From Escallonia rubra (Eukaryota > Streptophyta > Magnoliopsida > Escalloniales > Escalloniaceae), in NCBI GenBank assembly GCA_033065855.1, contig JAVXUO010002146.1, positions 1 through 64,000 of the forward strand: a DNA stretch of 64,000 nucleotides. Reading direction: 5' to 3'. The translations under genes were made by a program, and so were the position numbers. Below the pieces are notes generated by a model. It was not told the origin of the DNA, made no database searches, and saw only the letters and a program-made list of their open reading frames with translations. Positions 21,146 through 33,242 of the stretch are shown one piece after another (within the stretch, counting starts at the first letter, position 1; each line of letters begins with the position of its first letter).

Positions 21146-22355
21146 CCAATTGTAACACCCCAAAATTTCCAGAGCGTTATCTCAGTAACCTTTCTAAACA
21201 CAAGTCGAATTTAAAGTACCGATTTATTAAATTACACACTAGTTCCCTCGTAGGGGCTTAAATAACATTTAATGAAAATACTAAGCTATTCCATAATCAA
21301 GCTCATTGGTTCCAAATTCTTACTGACGATTATTTCTTGTAGAAGGGAACAGAAAAAGGGAGTGAGCTTTCGAGAGCTCAGTAAGGTCGCTCAAAATTCA
21401 GTAGAGAATACAAACGATTGGAGAACTTATTTAATAGCAATATGGGAAGAGATTACCCTCAATCCCTGAAAAATCAAAAATCAATAGAACACTTTCGATT
21501 ACACTGAAACAATGCAGATGATATTGAACATGAGTACATGCAAAGCCACACAGGCAATGCTCACTAACAATATAGTTTACATATGCATATGAACACTAGC
21601 TAGACCATTAAGGTACTAGCATCTCCCAACAGTAACATACCATCCTTATATCACCCTCGATACAGACCATCCTTATAACTCCTCAATACACTAACTCGTG
21701 TCAATATGCAGAATGCAATAATTGATGATGCAATGATTAATTCAATGCACAACGAGAAATAAATACGTAGCATCGAATAGGAATTTTCAATAAACATATA
21801 AGGCTCAAAACAGGGTATTAATGGCAATCGATGAAATTTCATCACAATTATAACTGAGTCCAATGAAAACTTCAATAAAAATTTACAAAGAATGTTTACG
21901 ATGTCAAATAGATGAAATAGGGTTTCGGAAGAAGTCCCTTACCTCAATCCAAGTGAGCTGAAACTAAAATGCTCTCAATCAAATCCTCAGAATTAACCTA
22001 GGTTAACAAATCACTTATCAGAACACTATCCACACTAATATATTATAAACCTAATGTAATTATCTATGGCGTACCAATTTCTCTACCCGAAACTATGAAG
22101 TTTGAAACGGGTTCCACACGCGGCCAACCTATCTTGAAATTCGTCACACTCCTCGAGGCTCAGAAATACCCCAGAAATGTTTTTAATTTTCATTAAGAAT
22201 TATTTATAGCTCAATACAACATATGGAATAAAAAAAAATTGAATATTTTTTATTACTTTCGAATTAAAAATAATTTCTTACTAAAAACTCATAAATTGCT
22301 ATAATTTCTTTTGGCTGGAAATAAATACTCATAAATTTTATAAAATCTTTAATTA

Positions 22356-22360
<5 letters not shown>

Positions 22361-22410
<50 letters not shown>
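22361..22410. repeat. (TA)25 microsatellite
   Basis: Fifty bases of uninterrupted TA inside LTR-B, just after AATTAATTAA. Likely length-variable and prone to assembly error. Confidence 0.97.
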
Positions 22411-22413
<3 letters not shown>

Positions 22414-23205
22414 AAATTAGAATATAAAAGGCACTAAAACTATTTCTTTATTTTTCGTTTTGCTAAATTCAATGCGATTTGGAAAATGATAATAAATCAA
22501 CTCCAAAAATCACCAAATTTATACTGAGTATTTATTATACTATAAAAACATTAATCTAATTTTTTCAAAACATTTTCATGGATCTAAAGGCTCAAAAGAA
22601 TTTTATAAGTCTGAACCTATCAAAAATATTAAAAATGCATACAATACCAAAAAAATATGAAAATTGTACAGTAATTCTAATATTACTCTACGACTCTTCC
22701 TGTAAAGTTTTAAGATTTTATGATAATTGCACGATGTCCAACATCCACGTGGTACAACTGAGCATAAATCTTTGCACTATCACCCATCTTCTTCCTCTTA
22801 CACTTATATGTTCACTGGCTGAACAAACAAAGTACACCACGCACTCTCTTTCTCTCTCACTACTAACACATTACACACACTATACTTACATACACAATTA
22901 CATAGTTTCTTCTTCTCCTTTCAAGACCCATTTTACGCAAACACACACTGTCATTTACACACATTTTGCACCCACAAATACACTCTCTACACACACAAGA
23001 CACCTACACTCACGAACACACCCACAAACACACACTCATGCACCCACTGTTTTACCCATTTCCTCTCATTATACCCACTCACACACACATACAATATGCA
23101 CTCTATACACCCATTAAAACTCACCCATACACAATATTATCACACACTATCACCCGCACACAAACATGTATGCATAAGCCATCACTAATGCCCAAATATT
23201 CTCAC

Positions 23206-23404
23206 CTACATCTGAAGAAGACTCTTTGCTTGGAATATCTGGGTATTCAATGATGTCAGCACCACTAAGAACCTCAGCCATCTCAGTTCCCTCATGGCCT
23301 AGAGTTTCCTTAATTCCCTTAATATTCACAAATGGCTACATTGTCTTGGTGACCTCTATGTAGAACTCAGGTATCCACTGATAACAAAACAAGTGAACCA
23401 ATTC
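23206..23404 (-). pseudogene. Captured gene fragment, downstream part
   Basis: Continuation of 33243-33562 once gypsy-2 is removed. The minus strand reads on in the same frame as MELVHLFCYQWIPEF and IEVTKTM, one TAG, then IKGIKETLGHEGTEM and VLSGADIIEYPDIPSKE. It ends at 23206 directly before GTGAG, a good splice-donor sequence, after which CACA-rich LTR text resumes. Such edges suggest that an exon plus intron border was copied from genomic DNA. I do not recognise the protein family. Confidence 0.6.
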
Positions 23405-23409
23405 CATAG

Positions 23410-24092
23410 TGTCACAGGCTTCCCCTTGCACCCGCCTAGCACCGCGCCCCGCGCCCATCCTGCACAGCGCCCCCGCGCCCATCCAACATGCGCCCATGCG
23501 CCCGCGCAAGTTCTTCAAGTCTCGCGCCCATGCGCCCGTCAAGCACAGCGCCCGCGCGCCTAACTGCAGTGCCCGTGCACGTCAAAAGTCAACCGTGAAG
23601 ATCTGAAGATCCAGGTGTGCATTTTTGCTCAATTTTGGTGGAGATCACCCTTGTATATATTTAAGTTTCCCTGTAAAATTTTAAGTCATTCCGAGTTGTA
23701 TTACTCTAAAAAGGGGCACTATGACTCCTCGCACATAGTGACGTCTACTGCTGTCACTTAGGAAAATCCTCTTAGTGGTACTATATGGGAGTACATGTAC
23801 ACCCATACCTGAGAGTCCCTTGCTTTGTTTTAGTTTGCCTGTTTAGCTAGATTGCACACTGTGGATGCAAACAAAGCCTTCTGTAAGTTGTAATGGTGAT
23901 GTTGAAGTAATGAGAATATTTGGGACCGTTTTGCCCTTGTGTTGAAATTTACTTCTTTTTGCACTGTTTTATGCAATATTGATGCACTGCTTGCTGTAGA
24001 TTGTTGGGATTTGTTGGCGGACTCTTCTTGCAAGATGCAAGTCGAGTGCCACACACGGTTTCTTTTGTGCCATCAAGGGCCACCGTGTGTCA
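23410..24092 (+). repeat. 5' LTR of gypsy-2
   Basis: TGTCACAGGCT...GTGTGTCA, 683 bp. Its first 180 bases form a very C-rich, CpG-dense island made of GCGCCCATGCGCCCG-like words, unlike the AT-rich surroundings. The 3' LTR pieces align to it throughout. Confidence 0.95.
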
Positions 24093-24094
24093 GG

Positions 24095-24106
24095 TGGTAT
24101 CAGAGC
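24095..24106 (+). other. Primer-binding site of gypsy-2
   Basis: Exact TGGTATCAGAGC (tRNA-iMet), two bases after the LTR. Confidence 0.95.
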
Positions 24107-24173
24107 CGCGGTTGCCCAAGGGACCGTGGCTTCAGCTAAGAGAATAGTGTGGGATAGTTTGTTGAGAAAAACT

Positions 24174-25290
24174 ATGGCCAACATGAAAGAGAGAATCGAT
24201 GCTTTGGAAGCACAGATACAGAGCATGTTCAAGTGTGACCAGGATGCTCTAGGCATCCTGAAGCAATTCTCCCTTTGCCTGGACGCGTTGGAAGTGAATC
24301 TTGAAGCCACTGATAATGCCCGATATGCTGAGAACATGGATTGGGAGGGCAAGTTTCAGGAGCTTCAGGATCGAGTGGAGCACCATACACGGCATACTGA
24401 AGGTATAGATTGGGAGTCTAAATTTTAAGAGCTCCAGGATCGAGTGAAGCTTCTTAGTCGTGCAGTGGTTAACACATCCGCAGGGGGTGCGGAGCACTCA
24501 TCGAGGCCCCGAGTGCCAGAGCCCAAGAGTTACGGGGGAGCCCGTGACGCCAAGGAATTAGAAAACTTCATTTTCGATATAGAACAATACTTTTGAGCCA
24601 TCAGAGTAGACTCGGAAGCGACGAACATGTCGATGGCTGCCATGTACTTGGTTGGAGATGCCAAGTTATGGTGGCGGTAGAAGTACGCAGAGATCGAAGA
24701 TGGGTCTTGCGTCATAAACACATGGGATATACTCAAACGCGAGCTAAAGAGCCAATTTTTCCCAGAAAACACCGCATTCAACGCGAGGAAAGCGTTGTTG
24801 GAATGCAAGCACACCGGATCGGTCCGGGAATATTTCCAGGCATTTTCTACCTTGATGTTGGACATCAGCGACATGTCTGCAATTGACAAACTCTTCTTCT
24901 TCATGGAAGGGTTAAAACCATGGGCTCGTACCGAGCTTAATAGACGTCGAGTGAACAACCTTAACGAAGCCATCATGGATGCCGAGAGCCTTTCAAATTA
25001 CAACTCCAAACCACAGAGACCCCCTCAGAGAGGGAATCCAAGCTGGAGTAATGGTGGCAAAAAGCCAGGGGGTCAAGCGCCAAACAAAAGTTGGGGCAGT
25101 AAAAGCAGTTGGGCGTCAAACTCTTCCACCCAACAGAAGAGTGGAGTTGGATTCAAAGCCAAGCCTGACACTAGCACTAGCGGAGAAGTGAAGAAACCTG
25201 CTTTCAGGGGTTACTTCTTGTGTCAAGGGCCGCACGTGATCGCTAACTGTCCGCAACGACAGATGATGAATGCCTTCTTTGACAACATTG
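24174..25290 (+). pseudogene. gypsy-2 gag and nucleocapsid
   Basis: The start is chosen at the ATG at 24174 (MANMKERIDALEAQI), which opens a coiled-coil-like N-terminus; the longer ORF from 24087 overlaps the primer site. The capsid segment is VPEPKSYGGARDAKELENF, then MYLVGDAKLWW, then EYFQAFSTLMLDI. A glycine/serine/lysine-rich tail precedes one zinc knuckle at about 25208-25250 (YFLCQGPHVIANCP, first Cys changed to Tyr). In-frame stops are TAA 24426, TGA 24594 and TAG 24678, all in a frame that continues into pol. Single substitutions could account for the first two. Confidence 0.92.
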
Positions 25291-25489
25291 GGCAGGTGCA
25301 ACGTGGGGAACAATCTGGCTCTCAATCAAGGCATCCACCAACAGAGGAACAAACAGACGCACAAGATTACAAAGAGGAAGATGCCGTCGGGGCCTTTCCT
25401 CAGTGGTGTAATGCTGTGACAACACAGGTTGGGAACCCCGAAGAGAGCTTGACTGGGGAAAAGCCTAAAGACATGCCGCCAAAGAAAAA

Positions 25490-25800
25490 GAGCGATGTAC
25501 CTGGGAAAGGCTTGATGTATGTGGACATCAAGGTTAACGGGAAGGCCATCAGGGCCATGGTGGACACATGAGCTACCCATAATTACATTTCAAGCACCGA
25601 AGTGGAAAGACTGGGTCTAACTCTAGAAAAAAGGTGCGGACGGGTGAAGGCTATCAACTCTATCCCACAGCCAGTAACGGGGATAGCGAGATCTGTTTTG
25701 ATCAAGATTGGCCCATACGAAGGAAGGACCAACTTTTATGTAGTCATCGTGGACGACTTTAAGCTGATCCTTGGGTTGGAGTTTCGGCGTGACACGAAGA
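25490..25800 (+). pseudogene. gypsy-2 aspartic protease
   Basis: Same frame as gag. GLMYVDIKVNGKAIRAMVDT is followed by a TGA at 25569-25571 exactly where the active-site glycine of D-T-G-A belongs, then ATHNYIS. The second conserved motif follows as DDFKLILGLEF. One substitution destroyed the catalytic loop. Confidence 0.9.
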
Positions 25801-25999
25801 CCACCGTGATTCCATGCACCAACTCTCTGGCCATGCTTGGGAGTAAATCGTGTGTCATTCCCACTGTATCTCCTAGGGTGGGAGAGCGTTCTATCTCACC
25901 CCTCCAGTTGAAAAAGGGATTAAAACGGGACGAAACAACATACCTTGCCATGCTACGGTGGGACGAGATTGAAGAAGTATCGGGACCATTACCCAAAGA

Positions 26000-26753
26000 A
26001 GTTAAAGTGATATTAAACGACTTTGAAGATGTGATGTCTGATGAATTGCCGAAGAAATTACCACCCAGAAAGGCAATTGACCATGAGATCGAGCTTGTGC
26101 CAGGCACGAAGCCACCCGCCCGAGCTCCGTATCGGATGTCACAACCAGAACTTGCTGAACTTAGAAAACAATTGAAAGAGTTGCTAGACGTGGGTTTGAT
26201 CACTCCAGCGAAGTCGCCTTATGGTGCACCAGTCCTCTTCCAGAAGAAACAAGATGGTTCCTTGCGGATGTGTGTGGACTACAGGGCGCTAAACAAGGTG
26301 ACTATTCGGAACAAGTATCCTATCCCTTTAGTCGCCGATTGTTTTGATCAGCTTAGCAGGGCGAGAGTGTTTACCAAGTTGGACTTGAAGTCTGGGTATT
26401 GGCAGGTCCGAATCACCGAAGGTGATGAGGCGAAGACAACTTGTGTCACCAGATACGGTGCGTATGAGTTCCTGGTCATGCCGTTCGGCTTGACCAACGC
26501 CCCGGCCACATTTTGCACCTTGATGAATCAGGTTTTGCGGGACTACATTGACGATTTTTTAGTGGTGTATCTCAATGATATTGTGATCTATAGTTCCAGC
26601 TTGGACGAGCATCTGAAGCACTTGAGGAAGGTGCTTACCCGACTGAGGGAGCACGAGCTATATGTGAAGCTGTCGAAATGCACCTTTGCCCAAACCAAGA
26701 TTAAATTCTTGGGCCATGTGATAGAACAGGGTCAGATCGAGGGACTCAGCTAA
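26000..26753 (+). pseudogene. gypsy-2 reverse transcriptase
   Basis: The frame from 25602 to 26753 is fully open. Motifs in order: DHEIELVPGTKPPARAPYRM, SPYGAPVLFQKKQDGSLRMC, DYRALNKVTIRNKYP, KLDLKSGYWQVRI, MPFGLTNAPATFCTLMNQVL, then the catalytic box VVYLNDIVIYSSS. The usual Y-L-D-D reads Y-L-N-D, so one metal-binding aspartate is lost. The frame changes near 26742, where a small deletion removes the expected start of the ...DSAKVQVI... segment. Confidence 0.94.
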
Positions 26754-26817
26754 AGTTCAAGTGATATAGGAGTGGCAGCCGCCAACTAATGTTTCAGAAC
26801 TGAGATCTTTCCTAGGA

Positions 26818-27360
26818 TTGACCAACTATTATAGGAAATTTGTTCGAGATTATTCGAGAATGGCCCATCCCCTAACCGAACTTTTGAAGAAGAGCAAAGT
26901 TTGGGAATGGTCCAAGGAATGTCAATCAGCCTTCTTGGCCATGAAGCGGGCTATGTCTGAAGATCCGGTACTTGCTCTCCCCGATGTGTCGAAGTCCTTT
27001 GAAGTTCATACAGATGCTTCTGACTTTGCACTAGGAGGGGTTCTAATGCAAGAATGCCACCCTGTGGCATATGAGAGTAGGAAGCTCAACGAAGCAGAAC
27101 GTCGCTACACGACTCATGAGAAAGAGTTACTCGCGATAGTGCATTGTCTCAGAGTTTGGAGGCACTACCTGCTTGGTTCAAGCTTCATACTGCGGACAGA
27201 CAACACTGTTGTGAGCCACTTCTTGAGTCAATCTAAGCTCACCTCGAAACAGGCCAGGTGGCAGGAACTTCTGGCAAAATTTAACTTCATGCTCGAGTAC
27301 AGGGCAGGCTCAACCAACAGCGTAGCAGACCCCCTCAGCAGGAGAGCCGAACTAGATCAG
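26818..27360 (+). pseudogene. gypsy-2 RNase H
   Basis: Open from 26818 to 27672 in the next frame. LTNYYRKFVRDYSRMAHPL leads into the RNase H: VHTDASDFALGGVLMQ, YTTHEKELLAIVHCLRVWRH, RTDNTVVSHFLSQ and VADPLSRR. The catalytic acids D, E, D and D are all visible, so this domain is well kept. Confidence 0.94.
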
Positions 27361-27399
27361 GTAGCATTGATGGCCATGAATGCTATTGTTAGAGCAGAC

Positions 27400-28512
27400 A
27401 GCCGAGTTGCCATCAACATCAGAAAGAAGATCAGGAAGGCCCTTACTAGGGACCCGGTTGCCCAACAACTGCTGAAACTGATCGAGAGCGGTAAAACTCG
27501 ACAGTTTTGGCAAGAAGATGGTTTGATGATGACCAAAGGAAGACGGGTATATGTCCCCAGAGTTGATGATCTGAGACGAACATTGATTGGAGAATGTCAT
27601 TACACCCTTTGGGCAGGCCATGCCGGAGGAGAAAGAACATTAGCTCTCATTCAACAAGGTTACTACTGGCCCTAAATGGGGGATGAAGTGCAGGAGTATG
27701 TGAAGACATGCCTTACTTGTCAGCAGGATAAGGTGGAGCGTAAGAAGAAAGCAGGGTTACTACAACCGTTGTCGATCCCCAAGAAACCGTGGGAGAGTGA
27801 GTCGTTGGATTTCATCACTGGTCTGCCGAAGGTTGAAGACTTAGGCACGATTCTTGTTGTCGTTGATCGGTTTAGCAAGTATGCGAGCTTTATCGCAACA
27901 CCCAAGTATTGCTCAGCCGAAGACACAGCGTAACTTTTCTTTAAGTATGTGGTGAAGTATTGGGGCATGCCTCAAGACATTGTCAGTGATCGGGACTCCC
28001 GCTTCACTGGAAACTTTTGGACTGAACTCTTTAAGTTATTTGGATCCCAACTTTCGATGAGTTCAAGTTATCATCCAGAATCAGACGGTCAGACGGAGCG
28101 GTTCAATTCCATGCTAGAAGAGTACCTCCGCCATTTTGTCAGTGCAACACAGAAAAATTGGGTCAAGCTACTGGATGTTGCCCAGCTGTGTTTCAACTCA
28201 CGCAAAAGCTCTTCGACAGGGAAGAGTGCTTTTGAGATTGTGAATGGACAACAACCGTTACTACCCCACACGGTAAATGTCCCCAACGCAGGAAAATCTC
28301 CAAGGGCCATAAGCTTCAGCGAAGAATGGAGGCAGAATATAGATCTAGCTCACTCCTACCTGGAAAAATCAGCCAGAAGAATGAAGAAACACGCCGACAA
28401 GAACAGGAGATCTCAGGAGTTTAACATGGGCGAAAAAGTTATGGTTAAGCTACTGCCACAAGATCGAAAAATTTCTAAGGGGAAGAGACTCTCGTCTTTT
28501 GCAGAAATATGA
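27400..28512 (+). pseudogene. gypsy-2 integrase
   Basis: The HHCC domain is seen as GHAGGERTLALI with CLTCQQDK. The D,D-35-E core is complete: SLDFITGLPK, VSDRDSRFTGNFW and SYHPESDGQTERFN. The C-terminal tail continues as FNMGEKVMVKLLP. In-frame stops are TAA at 27673 (before MGDEVQEY) and TAA at 27931. The frame ends at 28512, and the homology continues one frame over. Confidence 0.94.
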
Positions 28513-28891
28513 GGGACCCCTGACTATAGTGAAGAAGATAGGCAAGATGGCTTACAAAGTTGATCCGCAAAATTGGTGGAGCCGCCAGCCCCATCATGTC
28601 TTCCATGTCAGTATGTTGAAGCCATTCTATGAAGACACAGCAGACCCCTCCAGGGGCCAAATCAGGAGACCAGGACTCAAACCCAAAACGGCAGGAAAGC
28701 GAGTTACTGAAGCTATTTTGAATGATAGAGTGATTACAGCATCCCGCAAGCGCCATCAGGAGTACCTAGTCAAGTGGTAGGGATATATGGACGAAGAGGA
28801 CACTTGGGAACGAGCAGCAGACTTATCAGCCTACACCGACAAGATTGAAGCCTACCGCATGCAGAAGTTGACGAGGGTGTCAACGCTCTAG
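28499..28891 (+). pseudogene. gypsy-2 integrase tail and chromodomain
   Basis: YEGPLTIVKKIGKMAYK, then HVFHVSMLKPFYED, then the chromodomain: EYLVKW, a TAG (28778), GYMDEEDTWERAADL and YTDKIEAY. Chromodomains on gypsy integrases direct insertion to marked heterochromatin. The aromatic-cage region around VKW-x-G is recognisable but broken by the stop. The frame ends at TAG 28889-28891, inside the polypurine region. Confidence 0.92.
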
Positions 28892-28901
28892 TGGGGGAGA
28901 A
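28889..28901 (+). other. Polypurine tract of gypsy-2
   Basis: TAGTGGGGGAGAA immediately before the 3' LTR start TGTCACGGG. Confidence 0.88.
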
Positions 28902-28913
28902 TGTCACGGGCTG
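28902..28913 (+). repeat. 3' LTR of gypsy-2, first 12 bases
   Basis: TGTCACGGGCTG aligns with the 5' LTR start TGTCACAGGCTT. The LTR is interrupted here by LTR-C and resumes at 32566. Confidence 0.9.
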
Positions 28914-31900
28914 TGTAACATCCCGAAACTTTTCCGAAATGTTAACGCTCAATCAATTAGATACACTAAGAGAATATGTCCTCATTATCCAAATGGTCAA
29001 CCATCATCAGAGCAACTAACCTTCAAAATAATCATACTCTCAATTTATTTCAGAAATAAAATACCAAACTGATATCCTACAAAATTTAAACAATACTCTT
29101 TACCCACGCAGGGGTTCTAATGATTAATACTAAACTTAGATTCACTTGTCCGCTTGTCTCTAGTCCAGTTTCAAGTAATCTAACGATGTTCACTACCTGC
29201 AGAAAGGAAGTCAAAGGGGAGTGAGCTTTTGAGAGCCCAGTAAGGTCGCACAAAGATTTAAAATCACAAAATGATTCGGACGATCTTTCAATAAAACATT
29301 TGAAGAGTATTTTCAATGAAATACAGCACTTAGACAAAGATGAACAAAACGAACGATTTTTACATTTAAGTCCAATAACAACTTTTTTTTTTTTGTGGGA
29401 TTTTGCTTTCAATGAAATCACTACAATACGATATAAACACAGGGATGAATATTCAACTCAATTCCCTTAAATAGATAACCATTTTCAAAACACTTATAAT
29501 GCAATAACATAAATAGGAAACGTTGAACATGAGCAGTACAGAAGCAAAGCCACCCCGGCAGTGCTCGATCGCTTTACATATGCATATGTACACTGACTAG
29601 TCCATCTAGGTACTAGTTAAACCCATCCAACAGACCATCCTTATAACACCAACAATACAGACCATCCTTATGGCTCCCAAGTTACTAACTCATGTCAACA
29701 TTGAGAAACAATAAATAAATTTCAAAACATTTTATGATAATTGAATCGATAAAACAGATGAGAATAAACAATTTAAGAATTCCAAACAATCGCTATAAGG
29801 CTCAATTTAGGCTTTCATGGACAGTTTCAAAACAACTTTTTTATCAGCATAAAATCGAATCAATTTAGTTTGTAAAACTGTTCTATAAGCATTTGAAAAC
29901 AGAATAACGAAATGGGGTTCGGATAGAAATCCCTTACCTCGGTCCAAGCTAAGCGATGCTACCAAACCTCGATCAATATTAAAATCTCTGAATGAACCTA
30001 GATTGACATTTTATTCGTTAGAACATAATTTATGTAAAATACACTAAAAACCCTAATATCAACTACCCACTGCGTACCCCACTCTCTCCGAAATCGCGCA
30101 CTCAAAACGGTTCCTGCACACGGCCAACCTAACCGAAAATCCTATACACTCCATAACGGGTACCGACTCTCTAGAATTTATAATAATTTGTACTAAAACA
30201 CTTTTATAGCTTAAAACATTGTTAAAAGTCAAAATATGCATTTTCTGAATTTTTGAATATTTTCGAATTAAAATAATTTGTTTAAATACAATAAAAACCC
30301 AATAATAGCCATAATTACTTCCAGATGCAAAATAACTCCCATAATTTTTATACGGACTTTAAAATATATAAAAAATTATAGAAATTGAAATCAGAATTTA
30401 AAAGGCACTGAAACTATTTTTAAATTATTCATTTTTCTAAAACCAATGCGATACGGAAACCATAGCAAATCAACTCCAAAAAAACATAAAACTTTTACTG
30501 AGTCTTTCTTATACCATAAAGACATTACTATAATTTTTCCTAAAACATTTTCTGGGTTTAAGGTCTCCAAAACAATTTTACAAATCTGAAATTACAGAAA
30601 ATACTAAAAATTCATACGATGTCAGAAAATTATGAAACTTTGCCAAAAATTCTAATATAGCCGATCGTACTATACTGTAAATTTTCATGTTCTAATGATA
30701 AGCGTGCGCTAACATATTCACGTGTCGATCTAACGCTAACCCAAATTTACCCGTCTGAGCTTCTCTTCTTCTTTCCTCTTTCCTGCACCCACTTCATGAC
30801 TCCCCAACACCCAGCAGCTCTACGCTTCACACAGCAGATCCATACTTCTCTAAACACACCCTCACCCAACCATTATACACACAATTACCCACATATCTTC
30901 ACTTACACACACACACATACACTTTAAAACATAAACCCTTTAGTCACACACACCATAAACACACTTGTGCACTCCCTTCTCACAGCTCTCACATCTCTAC
31001 ACACACATTCAACACTTCACAGCACTCACACCTGCATAGTTTACACACTCAGCACACACCTGCACACCTCACCAACGTTGCACTATCTCCTTACACATAC
31101 ATTTGTTTAGAACAGCACACAGGTACACCTATATCTCTCACCATCTTGCAAACTTATATTTCCGTTCCAACACACTCTATCTCTGTTTTCCCAATGCACC
31201 TACCCACATAGATATATGCATACACCCCTGCTCAAAATCTCTCCACACCCACGTAGACACCGCACACAAGCACCCACTACCTTTCATTTCGCACCCATTG
31301 CCGGCTTCTCTCTTTCTCCTTCTTTTCATCATAAACGCAAACTCTAGCTCTTTGACAGCTCCTTTCCGCCACAAAAACACAGCTTTACGCAACCATTTCA
31401 TTTTCCTCTCATGCATTACCTGTATACCCATACTTGCTGGCACATATCATTCACCATATATATAAAACAACTCACCCACAAAACCCAGCTACATACCCAT
31501 ATTCCTTCTCACAGTATCACGGCAGCCACCATCACCTACAATCAAATACTAGGGCACACAACTCCCACACCCATATACCCACCTTAGGGAATAACTCACG
31601 CACGCTGCCCCAGCTGCCGTTACGGCAGACTGCTCCACTCCCTCTTCACACACAACGCACACAGATGCCTCATTTCACTTTCCCCTCAAACCCATTTCTC
31701 TTTTGTTATTTCATTCATACACACAGATATAACTTATACTCAGATTTGTACATATATATTTATATATCATAGCCACACATATGGACAACCAGCCGCACCC
31801 CATACGCACATCCAAGACCGCCACCCTTATCACTCGGATTTCTTAACCACGTCGGCACATACCCACATATAACGCATCTACGAATAATCATAAATCATGC

Positions 31901-32560
31901 GCTAGATATATATATACATACACTATACGATCGTTTTGAGTTTAAGAACTACGGCAATTCTCATATACAACTGGAGAAAGCGTTAAGAAGAAAAATCTTA
32001 CCGGAATGAAGTCGCCGAAAAGTCCCCTTCGATCCCTTCGCAGAAGATCTCTCTCCCTCCCTCTCTCTCTCTGTGTGTGTGTGGGTCTTGTGGTTACGGG
32101 GAGCCTTGACGGCTGCCCCCCCTTAGGAGTGTGTATATATATAGAACCCTAAATTGATAATTTTCCAAAAACTCCCTACACTTTCATTAGCCGCTCAAAT
32201 TTTACCCGAAACTTTTATATATATGCGAAATGGTCCAAAATAATATCTATGATAGTTTAGGTGCTAGGAAAAATTATTAACGGGTTGTTACGCCAACCCG
32301 TTGTACAAAACGTCGCTAAAAGTAGCTACCTAAAAATATCAAAGCTAACTAAACGAGAATTTATTGTTAAAAATATATACGCCAACGTTAAGTATATACA
32401 AAAATGTACGTTGCTAGAAGTTGCCGATAAAAATTCGGTCACGCTAATCACTAAACATTTAATTTGCCGCTAAAAGTTGTTAAAAAAAATATCGACACTA
32501 AGAAAATATATTCGCTACTAAAACTTTTAAATAATTCCGAAAAAGGATCGGGGTGTTACA
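28914..32560 (-). mobile_element. Solo LTR-C (3.65 kb)
   Basis: TGTAACATCCCGAAAC...GATCGGGGTGTTACA with perfect TSD GGCTG (28909-28913, 32561-32565), inserted 12 bases into the gypsy-2 3' LTR. Minus strand by module order: GAGCTTTTGAGAGC block at 29222, CATATGCATATG at 29577-29588, CACACGGCCAACC at 30116-30128, CACA-rich text 30830-31640, CT-rich leader 32045-32075, reversed TTTAGCGAC-like words 32290-32520. It is the most deeply nested piece in this stack. ORFs at 31103-31465, 31434-31772 and 31177-31443 are low-complexity shadows. No internal gag or pol. Confidence 0.95.
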
Positions 32561-32565
32561 GGCTG

Positions 32566-33237
32566 CCCCTTGCACCCGCCTAGCACCGCGCCCCCACGCC
32601 CATCCTGCACAACGCCCCCGCGCCCATCCAACACGAACCCATGCGCCCGCGCAAGTTCTTCAAGTCTCGCACCCATGCGCCCGTCAAGCACAGCGCCCGC
32701 GCGCCCAACTGCAATGCCCGTGCACATCAAAAGCCAACCGTAAAGATCTGAAGATCCAGGAGTGCGTTTTTGCTCAATTTTGGTGGAGATCACCCTTGTA
32801 TATATTTAAGTTTCCCTGTAAAATTTCAAGTCATTCCGAGTTGTATTTCTCTAAAAAGGGGCACTATAACTCCTCGCACATAGTGACGTCTACTACTGTC
32901 ACTTAGGAAAATCCTCTTAGTGGTACTATATGAGAGTACATGTACACCCATACCCGAGAGTCTCTTGCTTTGCTTTAGCTTGCCTGTTTAGCTAGATTGC
33001 ACACTGTGGATACAAACAAAGCCTTATGTAAGTTGTAATGATGATGTTGAAGTAATGAGAATATTTGGAACCATTTTGCCCTTGTGTTCAAATTTACTTC
33101 TTTGTGCACTGTTTTATGCAATGTTGATGCACTGCTTGCTGTAGATTGTTGGGATTTGTTGGCGGACTTTTCTTGCAAGAGGCAAGTCGAGTGCCACACA
33201 CAGTTTCCTTTGTGCCATCAAGGGCCACCGTGTGTCA
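32566..33237 (+). repeat. 3' LTR of gypsy-2, remainder
   Basis: Aligns with 23422-24092 along its whole length and ends GTGTGTCA next to the TSD CATAG. Differences from the 5' copy are frequent in the CpG-rich first part (for example GCGCC to GCACC). Confidence 0.94.
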
Positions 33238-33242
33238 CATAG

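Larger units (their letters stand above)
23410..33237 (+). mobile_element. gypsy-2: full-length Reina-type chromovirus (6.18 kb net)
   Basis: Perfect TSD CATAG (23405-23409, 33238-33242). 5' LTR 23410-24092; primer site; a single-frame gag-pol; C-terminal chromodomain; polypurine tract; and a 3' LTR interrupted after 12 bases by solo LTR-C. The gag motif RVPEPKSYGGARDAKELE, the LTR size (683 bp) and the chromodomain fit the Reina clade. There are four in-frame stops in the first frame, others downstream, and two frame changes, so it is inactive. The two LTRs differ at dozens of sites, many of them transitions, so it is considerably older than gypsy-1. Confidence 0.95.

Noticed and set aside
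22578-23253. ORFs of 179 and 95 codons rich in Thr, His and Ser
   Set aside because: CACA-rich leader text of LTR-B; equivalent low-complexity frames exist in LTR-C and LTR-D.
24087-24173. Upstream ATG at 24087 as the gypsy-2 gag start
   Set aside because: It lies in the last bases of the LTR and would translate through the primer-binding site; the ATG at 24174 fits gag of this clade.
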